Below are positions 1 to 8,038 of a DNA stretch of 45,064 nt, piece after piece (position 1 is the first letter of the stretch; each line of letters starts with the position of its first letter). Below the pieces are notes generated by a model. The model had not been told where the DNA came from and did no database searches. It saw only the letters and a list, made by a program, of their open reading frames with translations. The stretch is from Gemmatimonadota bacterium (GTDB lineage: Bacteria > Gemmatimonadota > Gemmatimonadetes > Gemmatimonadales > Gemmatimonadaceae), in assembly GCA_016712265.1 (NCBI GenBank), contig JADJRJ010000013.1:1-45064 (forward strand), given 5' to 3'. The position numbers and the translations under genes are program-made.

Positions 1-1
1 C

Positions 2-283
2 GAGCGGGTAACGCGCTCCGGAAACCGACCGACCGCCGACGACCGGCGCGCTGAGCGGAGGGCGCGCCGGGCCGAGCGGGAGATTGGCAACCTCGGCAAG
101 AAGGCAAAGACCGCAGCCGAGACCGCAGCCGACCTCCGCAACCAGGCCGCGGCCACAACTGACCGCGGGGCGAAGCGTCGGCTGGACGCCGCGGCGAAGC
201 GCGCCGAGCGGGACGTCAAGAGGTACACAGGCAAGGTTGAGGACATCCAGGAAGACCTGGCAGAATCCTGGAAGCGCCGGTAA
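2..283 (+). CDS. Hypothetical protein, 3' end only
   Basis: An open frame enters from the left edge and stops with TAA at 281-283, giving about 93 residues of a C-terminus. It is almost entirely Ala, Arg, Lys, Glu and Asp, and reads as one long charged helix, probably a coiled coil, ending in WKRR. It lies 27 bases upstream of the small-terminase-like gene. I do not recognise the family. Because the portal gene is not found elsewhere in the head module, this could be the tail end of a large head gene lying mostly outside the window, but nothing in the visible residues is portal-like. Confidence 0.6.
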   Translation, partial: ERVTRSGNRPTADDRRAERRARRAEREIGNLGKKAKTAAETAADLRNQAAATTDRGAKRRLDAAAKRAERDVKRYTGKVEDIQEDLAESWKRR

Positions 284-310
284 CTGCGAGCCCGGGAAGG
301 GGGCAGAGCA

Positions 311-802
311 ATGTGCATTACATGTCGTGACCGTTCTGCCCCCAACTCGAAGTTGTGCGGCAAGGCGCGGGTGGCGCGCGACGAGCAGGCGCTGCGGATT
401 GTGAAGTACGTCGGCGAGGGCAAGCAGTACCGCTGGATTGCGGAGACGGAGAGCATCGCGCTCGCCACCGTGACTAAGCTGTACCGCGAGGGCCGAAAGC
501 TTATGGCCCCGCCGAGCGCCAAGCTGCAGCTGTCCATTCTCATGCTTCAGCTGGAGCAGAATTACTCCGACATCCGGGACGCGCTGGAGACGACGACCGA
601 CCCGGGCGAGAAGGCCAAGCTGTTCACGGCCGCCAACGATAACATCGCCCGGCGCCAGTCGCTGCTCGGCGCGGACACCGTCAACATCCGCTCCAAGTCC
701 AAGATCAAGGCGGACATGAAGGACCTGGTCATTAAGTTCGACGAGGACCAGGGCGTGCGTGACTCCGCGCGGGCTCGCGCTCGGAAGACGGGCCAGATAT
801 GA
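311..802 (+). CDS. Small terminase subunit candidate
   Basis: This 163-residue protein lies directly upstream of the large terminase and overlaps it by four bases (ATGA). The start at 311 follows a purine-rich GGGAAGGGGG element. The N-terminus has Cys2, Cys5 and Cys16, which may bind a metal. Residues around 45-60 look like a helix-turn-helix (YRWIAETESIALATVTKLY). The middle is helical, and the C-terminus is rich in Lys and Arg. Gene position and a DNA-binding N-terminal segment fit a small terminase, which recognises the packaging site and recruits the large subunit. No diagnostic family motif is visible, so the call rests on position and fold impression. Confidence 0.55.
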   Translation: MCITCRDRSAPNSKLCGKARVARDEQALRIVKYVGEGKQYRWIAETESIALATVTKLYREGRKLMAPPSAKLQLSILMLQLEQNYSDIRDALETTTDPGEKAKLFTAANDNIARRQSLLGADTVNIRSKSKIKADMKDLVIKFDEDQGVRDSARARARKTGQI

Positions 803-2334
803 GCACCGTGGTGTACAACGGGCTGGGTGAGCCCTTGCTCCATGTACCGGACTACTTCAAGGGCCGGGCCACCCAGCTCCTGCAATACGTGAATGCTGCC
901 ACAACTACGGACCAGGCGACCAGGATTAGGATCTGCCGCCGGGAGCCGATGATCTTTGCGATGGTGTACCTCCGGCACCACATGTCGTCCGAGGAGACCG
1001 GCAACCGGCGCTCGATTAACCCGCTCCACATCTACCTCGCCGAGCACGCCGCGACCTATTGGCCCTTCCCGCTCAAGCCGAAGGAATGCCGGGTCTGCGT
1101 TGTCGCGCCGCGCGACTCTGGCAAGACCACCTGGAACTACCTCATCCTGCCGCTCTGGGGCGGGGCGTACCGCTGGCGCGTGTTCCAGTTGTTCCTGTCG
1201 TCCTCGGGCGATACCGCCGAGGAGCACCTAGCCGCGCTCAAGGACGAGCTACGCAACAACGCGCGCCTCCGCGCGGACTTCCCAGAGCTGTGCGAGCCGG
1301 AGCGGCACAAGGGCCGGCCAACCGGCGACACCAAGGAGGTGTTCCGCTCCGCGAGCGGCGTCACCTTCATGGCCAAGGGCATCGACGCCAAGAACCTCGG
1401 GCGCAAGGAGAAGCGCGTCCGGCCGGACCTCGTGGTAATCGACGACATCGAGCCGATTGGCAAGTACTCGAATGAGGCGCGCACCGAGCGGCTGAACCTG
1501 ATCTGCCGGGCCATCTTGCCCATGAACCTGAACGCCGCGGTCTACATTGTCGGCACGGTCGTGCGGTACGGCTCGATTATGCACGATGTGGTGAAGGCGG
1601 CGACCGGCGGCGGCATAGCCGACTGGATCCGCGACGAGAACTTCCAGTACAAGTACTGGCCGGTCTATGGCATCAATTCGCAGACCCGGACCGAGGAGTC
1701 ATTCTGGCCGGAGCGGTACACGCTGTCCTGGATCAAGTCGCAGCTCCATATCGACTCGTTCCAGCTGTCTCACATGAACCAACCCGTAACCGGTGGTGAC
1801 GGGCTGTTCTCCAAGAGCGACCTGCACTACGGCGCGCCATTCATGATCCAGTCCCACATTATGGCGATTGACCCGGCTGTTTCGGTTGGGGAGAAGTCCG
1901 ACTTCACCGGCATCGCCATTGTCGGATTCGATGGCGCGGACATGAACGCATTCATCGAGTACGCCAAGGGCGTCAAGCTCGGGCCGGAGAAGCTCCGCGA
2001 GTTGGTGCGGCTATTGCTGGAGCACTACCCGAAGATCACCACCGTGCTTATCGAGACGATTAACGGCGGGCTGTATGTGGTTGACGCGATCAAGCCGGTC
2101 ATCCCCAGCCACGTAAGCCTGATCGTGCGGAATGAGTACGCGCCGAAGGCATCCCGCATACGGCAGCTGCACGACTACTGCCAGCGCAAGTGGGTGTTCT
2201 GGAATACCGGCCTGAACGAGGCAGTCGACCAGGCGCTGTCGTACCCGGTTGTAGAACACGATGACGTTATTGACGCAATTGCCAAGGCAGCCCATTACAA
2301 GTTGGAGAAGAGGCCGGTAGCGCGCGCCGGGTAG
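799..2334 (+). CDS. terL: Terminase large subunit (DNA-packaging ATPase/nuclease)
   Basis: This 511-residue protein is the motor that pumps DNA into the prohead and cuts the concatemer. The ATPase half shows a Walker A-type loop, APRDSGKT, at residues 103-110 and a Walker B, DLVVIDDIE, near 211-219. The RNase-H-like nuclease half starts with the acidic strand MAIDPAV near residue 355. Its second acidic strand is LIETINGG and its third acidic site HDDVIDAIA lies near 488. Length and motif order are normal for the family. It overlaps the upstream gene by ATGA and ends 32 bases before the next one. The frame is intact. Confidence 0.95.
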   Translation: MSTVVYNGLGEPLLHVPDYFKGRATQLLQYVNAATTTDQATRIRICRREPMIFAMVYLRHHMSSEETGNRRSINPLHIYLAEHAATYWPFPLKPKECRVCVVAPRDSGKTTWNYLILPLWGGAYRWRVFQLFLSSSGDTAEEHLAALKDELRNNARLRADFPELCEPERHKGRPTGDTKEVFRSASGVTFMAKGIDAKNLGRKEKRVRPDLVVIDDIEPIGKYSNEARTERLNLICRAILPMNLNAAVYIVGTVVRYGSIMHDVVKAATGGGIADWIRDENFQYKYWPVYGINSQTRTEESFWPERYTLSWIKSQLHIDSFQLSHMNQPVTGGDGLFSKSDLHYGAPFMIQSHIMAIDPAVSVGEKSDFTGIAIVGFDGADMNAFIEYAKGVKLGPEKLRELVRLLLEHYPKITTVLIETINGGLYVVDAIKPVIPSHVSLIVRNEYAPKASRIRQLHDYCQRKWVFWNTGLNEAVDQALSYPVVEHDDVIDAIAKAAHYKLEKRPVARAG

Positions 2335-2337
2335 AAT
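2332..2337 (+). promoter_or_regulatory. Weak -10-like box TAGAAT
   Basis: TAGAAT lies 30 bases upstream of the next start, in the context GGGTAGAATC. The same word in a similar context occurs at 12394. In both places its TAG is also the stop codon of the preceding gene, and no convincing -35 box is seen at 16-18 bases. It is recorded because the right arm uses the related -10 word TAGACT. Confidence 0.2.
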
Positions 2338-2366
2338 CGAGGGAGCCTAATGCATCAGGAGGAGCC

Positions 2367-2936
2367 GTGGGATGGAACCCAGCGGACCACCCCCGCTACC
2401 CCAACGGGAAGTTCCGACCCAAGTTCAGCCAGTCCGTCCGACTGTCTCCCATCAGCGTCTCGTACAACGCCGGGGTGCGAGTTCCCATTGTGCCTGGACG
2501 CGCGAATCTGTACCTTGGCGCACTTGCTCGGGTAGAGCGCTCGGGGCGGAGCGGCGGATTCTTCCAGCAGCACATCGACCGGGCGGTGCACGCGGTCTCG
2601 GGCAAGCTCGGCGACCCGCATGGCCGGAGCAACATCGCCCAGCTGCTCAAGGGCCACGAGATCAACACCAAGGGCGGCCTGCGGGTGACCGGGCCGACCA
2701 AGCTCGTCAACGCGCCAACCTTCCGCGTCTCGTCCACGCCGGCCAGCCGTGAGAAGGGCTTCGAGCTGCAGAAGGCTGGCGAGCCGCGCTCCGCCCGACG
2801 TCGGCCCCGTTCGCGCTCGGCGGCCGTGCCCTCGACCATCTCGCAGGGCGTCCGCACCCAGAAGCCAAAGGCCATCACCAAGGGCCCGAAGCGCGTGCGG
2901 AAGTCGAGCACGCGCGGCCGTAAGGTGAGGCGTTGA
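2367..2936 (+). CDS. Basic virion-region protein of unknown function
   Basis: This 189-residue protein starts at GTG 2367, placed five bases after a strong AGGAGG at 2357-2362. That spacing decides the start. The N-terminus (NPADHPRYPNGKFRPK) is of the DHPR-x-G-x-F type common at the start of phage head and tail proteins. The C-terminal 70 residues are very rich in Arg, Lys and Ser and should bind DNA or another acidic surface. It sits where a portal gene would be expected but is far too short and has no portal features. Function unknown; a head-associated or DNA-binding role is only inferred. Confidence 0.7.
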   Translation: MGWNPADHPRYPNGKFRPKFSQSVRLSPISVSYNAGVRVPIVPGRANLYLGALARVERSGRSGGFFQQHIDRAVHAVSGKLGDPHGRSNIAQLLKGHEINTKGGLRVTGPTKLVNAPTFRVSSTPASREKGFELQKAGEPRSARRRPRSRSAAVPSTISQGVRTQKPKAITKGPKRVRKSSTRGRKVRR

Positions 2937-3121
2937 TTGAGCTACGCAAGCGCTGGCGACGTCGTCGCAACCTCAAGCGGCTGCTCCAAGGGTGGCTCGC
3001 GGAAGTCGACGAGCAGCCGCTGCCGACCATGGATCACGTCTACCTCCGATACATCGCTGGGAGGTGTGAGAATGGCGCGTGGAAAGGCGAAGGGCGGACC
3101 GGGCAAGAAGGACCGCCGTAA
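2933..3121 (+). CDS. Small basic hypothetical protein
   Basis: A 62-residue frame starts at TTG 2933, overlapping the previous stop (TTGA). The N-terminus is highly basic (MIELRKRWRRRRNLKRLL), followed by a mixed region to residue 45. Its last 50 bases overlap the 21-residue frame at 3072, so one of the two may not be translated as drawn. No family recognised. The tight coupling to the upstream gene is the main support. Confidence 0.45.
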   Translation: MIELRKRWRRRRNLKRLLQGWLAEVDEQPLPTMDHVYLRYIAGRCENGAWKGEGRTGQEGPP

Positions 3122-3137
3122 GAAGAAGAACCGCTGA
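3072..3137 (+). CDS. Very small lysine/arginine-rich peptide
   Basis: This 21-residue frame starts at ATG 3072 after GGGAGGTG, a good ribosome site at suitable spacing. The product is almost only Lys, Arg and Gly (MARGKAKGGPGKKDRRKKKN) and ends 16 bases before the metallopeptidase gene. Similar tiny basic peptides occur in phage head operons, but I cannot assign a role. Confidence 0.45.
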   Translation: MARGKAKGGPGKKDRRKKKNR

Positions 3138-3153
3138 CAGCTACCATCGTGGT

Positions 3154-3588
3154 ATGACGTTCGAGTGCATGCCCGATGAAATGGCCCGCACTCTTATCCG
3201 TGAAGCGCAAGGCGCCGCTCCGGATGAGATGTGCGGGTTCATTGTTGAAGGGTGGAGTTACGTACCCGTTCCGAACTGCCACCCAGAGCCGCAGCGGCAC
3301 TTCTCCATGGCGGAGGATCGCATCCTGGAGATGCTGACGCACAACTCGCACAAAGTGCTTGGGATCTACCACTCGCACCCGCGCGGGTCTCGGGAGCCGA
3401 GCGAGAACGATGTGGCCATGATGCAGAACTACACGCCGCATGGGTTCCGGTTCTGGATCGTGACCTTAAACAACGTGTTCGAGTGGAGGATCCATCGTGA
3501 CAAGCCCTGCCCGGTCCGGCGCGACGGGACAACCCCGGGACCCGATGGATTGGCTTACGCGATACTTACGCCTACAGCGCCGGTATGA
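3154..3588 (+). CDS. JAMM/MPN-family metallopeptidase
   Basis: This 144-residue protein carries a complete zinc-peptidase JAMM signature: Glu25 in DEMCGFI, then His73-x-His75-x7-Ser83-x2-Asp86 in HSHPRGSREPSEND. JAMM enzymes cleave isopeptide or peptide bonds at the C-terminus of ubiquitin-like proteins or act as self-contained peptidases. In many siphophages a JAMM domain is part of a tail-tip protein. Here it stands alone between terminase and MuF, where a prohead protease is usual and none other is seen. Start ATG 3154 is chosen because the family domain begins there; its ribosome site is weak. The 3' end overlaps the MuF gene by 92 bases. Role in head maturation or counter-defence is inference. 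Confidence 0.85.
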   Translation: MTFECMPDEMARTLIREAQGAAPDEMCGFIVEGWSYVPVPNCHPEPQRHFSMAEDRILEMLTHNSHKVLGIYHSHPRGSREPSENDVAMMQNYTPHGFRFWIVTLNNVFEWRIHRDKPCPVRRDGTTPGPDGLAYAILTPTAPV

Positions 3589-4414
3589 CGCGCAGGTTAA
3601 CGCGCGCCTGCGGGAGGCGATGGCTGACGCCGAGCGGGACATCGCGCGCCTCGGCGAGGGCACTGGGGCGTTGGTCCGGTCGGTCCAGCTCATGCAGGCT
3701 ATGACCTCGATATCCGGCACGCTGGCTGGGTTCTGGAATGCGATGGGCGACATCATCGCGGCCGGCCAACAGGACGCGGCGACCGAAGCGCTCCGCATGT
3801 CGTTCGACTGGGACGCGGTGCTGCTGAAGATCGGGCTGACCGCGGCGCAGCGCGGGGCGATGAAGCGCTCGCTGACGGAGGCCGGGCGGTTCAACGTGGA
3901 GGCGATGCTAGCGCGGATCTACAAGACCCGCCTGCCGCTCTCCCAGCAGGTCTACAAGACTGGAGCTCTGGCCCAGGGGTGGGTCGAGTCCCGGCTGGAT
4001 CGAGGCATCGCGCGGGGCCTGACTGTGGCGGAGCTGGCCAAGGAGGTCCGGGACTTCATCAACCCCCGGACGCCGGGCGGGGCGACCTACGCGGCACGCA
4101 GGCTGGCCAGGACCGAGATCAACGCGGCCTACCACGCCGTCACGATCGTGCACGCCGAGGACAAGCCCTGGGTTACCGGTATGCAGTGGCGCTTGAGCGG
4201 GAGCCACCCTACCCGGGACATCTGCGACGTCTACGCCAACAACGACCACTCCGACCTGGGTAAAGGGGTGTTCCCGCAGGATGAGGTGCCGCCCAAGCCG
4301 CACCCGCAGTGCCTTTGTACCGTATTCCCCACGCTACTGCCGGTTGAGGTCTTCCTGGCTCAGCTGAAGAGTGGCGTGTACGATGATTACATGTCGGCTA
4401 CCTACGGCCTGTAG
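3497..4414 (+). CDS. MuF-like minor head protein
   Basis: This 305-residue protein has the C-terminal phage Mu gpF signature: ARTEINAAYHA, then W-R-L-S-G-S-H-P-T-R-D-I-C-D, a PPKPHPQC strand and LCTVFP. These conserved Glu, His, Asp and Cys residues define the family. MuF proteins sit inside or on the head near the portal and take part in DNA ejection or head assembly. Start GTG 3497 follows TGGAGGA at good spacing; ATG 3545 is an internal alternative that would avoid most of the overlap with the metallopeptidase gene. The N-terminal half is helical. The frame is intact. Confidence 0.9.
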   Translation: MTSPARSGATGQPRDPMDWLTRYLRLQRRYDAQVNARLREAMADAERDIARLGEGTGALVRSVQLMQAMTSISGTLAGFWNAMGDIIAAGQQDAATEALRMSFDWDAVLLKIGLTAAQRGAMKRSLTEAGRFNVEAMLARIYKTRLPLSQQVYKTGALAQGWVESRLDRGIARGLTVAELAKEVRDFINPRTPGGATYAARRLARTEINAAYHAVTIVHAEDKPWVTGMQWRLSGSHPTRDICDVYANNDHSDLGKGVFPQDEVPPKPHPQCLCTVFPTLLPVEVFLAQLKSGVYDDYMSATYGL

Positions 4415-4426
4415 CCCCAGATCCGG

Positions 4427-4463
4427 TATCATAAGTGGGGTAAAGCCGGGGCGACATAGCCCC
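4427..4463 (+). promoter_or_regulatory. Leader with -10-like box and hairpin before scaffold gene
   Basis: The 69-base gap holds TATCAT at 4427-4432 and a short hairpin, GGGGC-gacata-GCCCC, at 4448-4463, followed by the scaffold ribosome site GGAGG. The same order (GGTATaAT word, small GC hairpin, strong ribosome site) recurs at 27454. A late promoter with a 5' stabilising hairpin is possible; no -35 box is clear. Confidence 0.3.
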
Positions 4464-4483
4464 CCAATCTGGAGGACCACTTA

Positions 4484-5182
4484 ATGAGCATGAGGCTCGC
4501 CAAGTCGCGGATGAACCGCGTCCTTGGTATCGCGTCCACCGGCTTCCCGATCTACGCCATCTCGGGGTCCGAGGGCGACAACGACGGGAGCACCGGCGAC
4601 AACAAAGAGGGCGACAAGGAGGGAACCGGCGACGGCACTGGGGGATCCAGTGGCGACGGCGGGCAGACCACCGAGCAGCCCAAGGTCGTCACGCTGGAGG
4701 AGTACGAGACGATCAAGCGCAGGATGGAGGCCGCCGACTCCGAGAAGGGGAAGCTGGCCAAGCAGCTGCGCGACATCGAGGACAAGGACAAGTCCGAGGT
4801 CGACAAGCTCAAGCGGGACTTCGAGGAAGCACAGGCGGAGCTGAGGAAGGCGCGCGAGGAGGCCCTCGCAGCCAAGCTCTCGTCCGAGATCCTGAAGTTC
4901 CCGGGGTTCGTCTGGCACGACCCGGAAGCGGTACTGCGACTGGTGGACATGGAGATGATCTCCGTGGACGAGTCCGGCGCCGTGAAGGGCGTGAAGGACG
5001 CGCTCAACAAGCTCGCCAAGGACAAGCCGTATCTCCTCAAGGGCAAGCAGGACAAGGACGGCAAGGGGTCGAGTGGGGCGGGCACGAATGGTGCCAGCGG
5101 CCACAACCCAGCGGGCGGTGGTGACACCACGGACAAGAACAAGCGCCGTGACGAACTCCGCTCCAAGTACAAGGTCAGGTAA
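4484..5182 (+). CDS. Capsid scaffolding protein
   Basis: This 232-residue protein has the layout of a phage scaffold. A Gly/Asp/Ser-rich acidic N-terminal stretch (about 27-62) is followed by a long charged coiled coil (about 70-135) and a basic C-terminal tail ending RDELRSKYKVR, which in scaffolds contacts the capsid protein. Scaffolds guide capsid assembly and leave or are degraded before packaging is complete. ATG 4484 follows GGAGG. It lies two genes ahead of the major capsid gene, the usual position. No sequence-specific family motif, so the call is from architecture and position. Confidence 0.8.
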   Translation: MSMRLAKSRMNRVLGIASTGFPIYAISGSEGDNDGSTGDNKEGDKEGTGDGTGGSSGDGGQTTEQPKVVTLEEYETIKRRMEAADSEKGKLAKQLRDIEDKDKSEVDKLKRDFEEAQAELRKAREEALAAKLSSEILKFPGFVWHDPEAVLRLVDMEMISVDESGAVKGVKDALNKLAKDKPYLLKGKQDKDGKGSSGAGTNGASGHNPAGGGDTTDKNKRRDELRSKYKVR

Positions 5183-5216
5183 CAAGCCAACGAGATAGAG
5201 AGGCAGGGAACCGCTC

Positions 5217-5633
5217 GTGGCGGCTTACGACAAGTTCGACTCGAAGCTCAGCGGTCCGCGTGCATTCCTCGCGGCCGACTGGTCGTCCAGCGACCTGAAC
5301 AAGGTCGTGGGGGTTGGGCTGAACGCATCGGGCCAGCTCGTGAAGGGTGGCGGCAACACCGGCATCCTGGGCGTGCTCGTCCTGTCGCGCGTCATCAAGG
5401 CGGGCCGCGAGCCGGTCGACCCGATGAAGCGCGGCGAGATCACCGCGTTCGACAAGGTGGGCAAGCCCTCCACCACGCTGGCCATCGCGGCCCCCGGGAC
5501 GCGGTACGCGGTCGACAACACCACCGGTGCCGTCGAGGCGCTGGCCGGCTCGACCGCGCCCGCGGCGGGCAAGACCTACATCGGACACACGGTCGAGGCC
5601 GGGCGCCTCATCGTCAACGTGGCGGAGAAGTGA
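5217..5633 (+). CDS. Head decoration protein candidate
   Basis: This 138-residue protein is rich in Gly, Ala, Val and Thr, with repeated short beta-strand patterns such as GILGVLVLS and RLIVNV, and no membrane segments. A small beta-rich protein just before the major capsid gene is typically a capsid decoration (cement) protein. Start GTG 5217 follows AGGCAGGGA. The stop (TGA 5631-5633) lies three bases before the capsid ATG, so the two are probably translated together at high level. Confidence 0.6.
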   Translation: MAAYDKFDSKLSGPRAFLAADWSSSDLNKVVGVGLNASGQLVKGGGNTGILGVLVLSRVIKAGREPVDPMKRGEITAFDKVGKPSTTLAIAAPGTRYAVDNTTGAVEALAGSTAPAAGKTYIGHTVEAGRLIVNVAEK

Positions 5634-5635
5634 GC

Positions 5636-6961
5636 ATGAGCAACAAGACGCTCTCCCGCGACTACGCCAAGTGGTCGCTGGACCAGAACCAGGAGGCGGT
5701 CTCCAAGCTGACCGTCTTCCAGGGTCCGACCGCGGGCACCGCGGCGTCCGCCAAGCTGCTCCGGACGCTGGGCTTCCTGCCCGGCATCTCGGGCTCCGAG
5801 GTCGGCGGCTACCAGACCCAGGGCGACATCGTCCAGGCGACCGCCGACGGCATCGACCTCAACGCGCTGTGGAGCGAGTTCCAGCAGGTCCTCGACATCT
5901 ACAACGAGAAGCGCGCGGCGCTCGTGGCGCTGATGACCTTCCCGGTCAACCAGCTGATCGAGACGGTGCCGCAGGGCGGCGAGGCCAGCTTCGAGATGGC
6001 GTCCGAGTTCGGTGAGCCCAAGGCTCTCCGCGCGGACATCAACTACTTCCAGCTGGCGTACGACTTCCACGACTACGACCTGGCGACTCGCTACACCTGG
6101 AAGTACCTTCGGGACGCGGACGCCCGGCAGGTCGAGGCGCTGCACCAGCAGGCGCTCGGCGCCGACAACCGCCTGATCTTCAAGAAGGTCATGGAGGCGC
6201 TGTTCGTCGACGACAACCGCGACGCCGACATCAACACCCAGAACTACACCGTCTTCAGCCTCTACAACGGCAAGGACGGCGCCGTTCCGCCGAAGTACAA
6301 GGACATCACGTTCGACAACACCCACAGCCACTACATGACGAGTGGCAACGTGGTCGTCGACTCGGATGACCTGGAGGACCTGTACGAGAACGTGGCCCAC
6401 CACGGCTACGGCATCGAGCAGGGCACCACCTTCATCCTCCTGTGCAACCGGGACGAGATCAAGGAGATCCGCAAGTGGCGTGCGGGTCAAGAGAACGGCA
6501 ATGACGGGTCGAACAACCCTACTGCCACTGCAACGTTCGACTTCATCCCGGCCGAGGGCCAGCCGGCCACCATCGTGCCGAACGAGCAGGGTCTGCTCGG
6601 CTCGCGTCCGGGGTCGTCCTGGAACGGGCTCCCGGTCATCGGCTCGTACGCGGGCATCCTCATCGTCGAGGAGGCGTACATCCCGAGTGGCTACATGGTT
6701 CTGCTCGGCTCGGGCGGCGAGGGCGACCTGCAGAACCCGGTCGGACTCCGCGAGCACGCCAACCCCGCCTACCGCGGCCTGCGCCTGCTGCCGGGCAACC
6801 AGCAGCGGTACCCGCTGATCGACTCGTACTACGCGCGCGCCTTCGGCACGGGCATCCGCCAGCGTGGCGGTGCGGCGATCATGATGATCGGCGGCAACGG
6901 CACCTCGTCCACCTACGACCCGCCGACGCAGTACGCCAACAACGGGGTGCTGGTGGCATGA
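5636..6961 (+). CDS. Major capsid protein
   Basis: This 441-residue product has the size, position and composition of an HK97-fold major capsid protein. It is beta-rich with an early helical region, carries no membrane segment, and follows scaffold and decoration genes. Segments such as GYQTQGDIVQ, FEMASEFGEP and LIDSYYARAFGTGIRQRGG resemble the conserved P-domain and C-terminal strands of actinophage capsid proteins. ATG 5636 has GGAG eight bases upstream; the GTG at 5630 overlaps the previous stop and is less likely. No cleavable delta domain is obvious at the N-terminus, consistent with the absence of a standard prohead protease. Confidence 0.85.
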   Translation: MSNKTLSRDYAKWSLDQNQEAVSKLTVFQGPTAGTAASAKLLRTLGFLPGISGSEVGGYQTQGDIVQATADGIDLNALWSEFQQVLDIYNEKRAALVALMTFPVNQLIETVPQGGEASFEMASEFGEPKALRADINYFQLAYDFHDYDLATRYTWKYLRDADARQVEALHQQALGADNRLIFKKVMEALFVDDNRDADINTQNYTVFSLYNGKDGAVPPKYKDITFDNTHSHYMTSGNVVVDSDDLEDLYENVAHHGYGIEQGTTFILLCNRDEIKEIRKWRAGQENGNDGSNNPTATATFDFIPAEGQPATIVPNEQGLLGSRPGSSWNGLPVIGSYAGILIVEEAYIPSGYMVLLGSGGEGDLQNPVGLREHANPAYRGLRLLPGNQQRYPLIDSYYARAFGTGIRQRGGAAIMMIGGNGTSSTYDPPTQYANNGVLVA

Positions 6962-7182
6962 CCTTCACCTTGACCGGAACGGTTCAGCGCGCCCAGAGGA
7001 TCTCCAAGCTGGAGAGCGGCAACTCGCAGAGTGACCTGCGAGAGGTCCTGGTAGCCGGAACCATCGACGACAAGCAGTTCGAGGTGGTGCTGCGCGTCTC
7101 CCGTGATGCCAGCCCAACCCTGTTCGACCCTCTGGGCAACATCGCTCTCGCCCAGAGCGTCACGGTGGAGGTGACCGTCTGA
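6958..7182 (+). CDS. Small hypothetical virion-region protein
   Basis: A 74-residue beta-rich protein, starting within the end of the capsid gene (ATGA) and ending in the start of the next gene (TGATG). It has alternating hydrophobic strands (FTLTGTVQ, FEVVLRVS, SVTVEVTV) and no Cys. Tight coupling to the capsid gene suggests a structural or assembly role. I do not recognise the family. Confidence 0.65.
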   Translation: MTFTLTGTVQRAQRISKLESGNSQSDLREVLVAGTIDDKQFEVVLRVSRDASPTLFDPLGNIALAQSVTVEVTV

Positions 7183-7475
7183 TGGCGCGACAGATCGACA
7201 CGAACAAGCCGCTGAGCGACGAGGATCGGGCATACCTCCTCGCGCGCGGGCGGCGGCACCTGGTGCTGCAGAATGACCGGCGGTTCGCCAATCAGGATGC
7301 TTCGAGCCCCGCTCCCCAGGGCTCGAAGACGTCCGAGCAGGCAGAGTGGGAGGAGCAGGTGAACGAGCTCACCGTCGCAGAGCTGCGCGATGAACTCGCC
7401 AACCGCAACCTCGACACCACGGGCAAGCAGGACGCGCTGCGCAAGCGGCTCATCGAGGCTGGTCCCGAGTCCTGA
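7182..7475 (+). CDS. SAP-domain protein of the head module
   Basis: This 97-residue protein ends in a clear SAP motif (residues about 65-95: TVAELRDELANRNLDTTGKQ then LRKRLIEA), the helix-extended loop-helix fold that binds nucleic acid. A small N-terminal region is basic and charged. Short SAP proteins are common just after the capsid gene in actinophages, where they are annotated as head-to-tail connector or hypothetical. DNA contact in the capsid is likely from the fold; the exact role is unknown. A strong hairpin follows directly. Confidence 0.75.
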   Translation: MARQIDTNKPLSDEDRAYLLARGRRHLVLQNDRRFANQDASSPAPQGSKTSEQAEWEEQVNELTVAELRDELANRNLDTTGKQDALRKRLIEAGPES

Positions 7476-7486
7476 TCGGGCGGAGA

Positions 7487-7524
7487 GGAACGGGGGCTGG
7501 CCGGCGCAGGCTGGCCCCCGTTCC
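7487..7524 (+). terminator. Perfect 11-bp hairpin after the SAP gene
   Basis: GGAACGGGGGC at 7487-7497 pairs without mismatch with GCCCCCGTTCC at 7514-7524 around a 16-base loop. No T-run follows, as is common for terminators of high-GC hosts. It sits in the 68-base gap between the capsid operon and the fibre-like genes and probably reduces read-through or protects the 3' end. A -10-like TAGACT lies immediately after, at 7529-7534. Confidence 0.6.
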
Positions 7525-7543
7525 CATGTAGACTGGAGTAGGA

Positions 7544-8038
7544 ATGGCACCGGTACTCGCGGGACAGTACGGGCCCGAGGGCCTGGAGTTCCCGGACGGC
7601 CGTCCCGCCCGGAACACGCCCGTTCTGGTCCAGCGGCTCGACGGCGTGCCCGCTGCGCTCTACGCCGACAAGGAGCGCACAACTACTGCCGCCAACCCGG
7701 TAACGACCGACAGCTATGGCAACGTCTCCTTCCTGGCAGCGCCTGGCGAATACCGCTTGGTTGTGAACGGCGCCATCCTGCCAATCCTCGTCCCCGTGCA
7801 CCCGCTCGACCCCGGCTTTGGCGTCGGCGGAGAGGGCGAGGGCGGGTATATTCACACCCAGGCCATACCGGCCAGCCTTGTTCAGATTATCCACAACCTG
7901 CCGTGGCACCCGGGCGGCATTCAGATCATCGAGAACAGCGGCGACATTGTGGAGCCCGACTCCATCAACTACCCATCCCCAGGGGTAATCGAGATCGGGT
8001 TCCAGATCCAGTTCGCCGGTAAGGTCTACCTCTCCTGA
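7544..8038 (+). CDS. Fibre-like virion protein
   Basis: This 164-residue protein starts after GGAGTAGGA. The N-terminal half resembles a small beta-sandwich of the tail-fibre or pectin-lyase-cap type (DSYGNVSFLAAPGEYRLVVN). A Gly/Glu linker (GVGGEGEGG) separates a second beta-rich domain. It opens a block of fibre-like genes between capsid and connector genes, so it may be displayed on the capsid rather than on the tail. The receptor or ligand is unknown. Confidence 0.55.
   Translation: MAPVLAGQYGPEGLEFPDGRPARNTPVLVQRLDGVPAALYADKERTTTAANPVTTDSYGNVSFLAAPGEYRLVVNGAILPILVPVHPLDPGFGVGGEGEGGYIHTQAIPASLVQIIHNLPWHPGGIQIIENSGDIVEPDSINYPSPGVIEIGFQIQFAGKVYLS

Noticed and set aside
4481..5185. Antisense open frame mirroring the scaffold gene
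   Set aside because: Leu/Val-rich complement of a charged coiled coil; no start signal and no protein-like features.
5576..6757. Long antisense open frame (393 codons) opposite the capsid gene
   Set aside because: Typical shadow in high-GC coding DNA; its product is low-complexity Arg/Val/Leu, and the plus strand encodes a convincing capsid protein.
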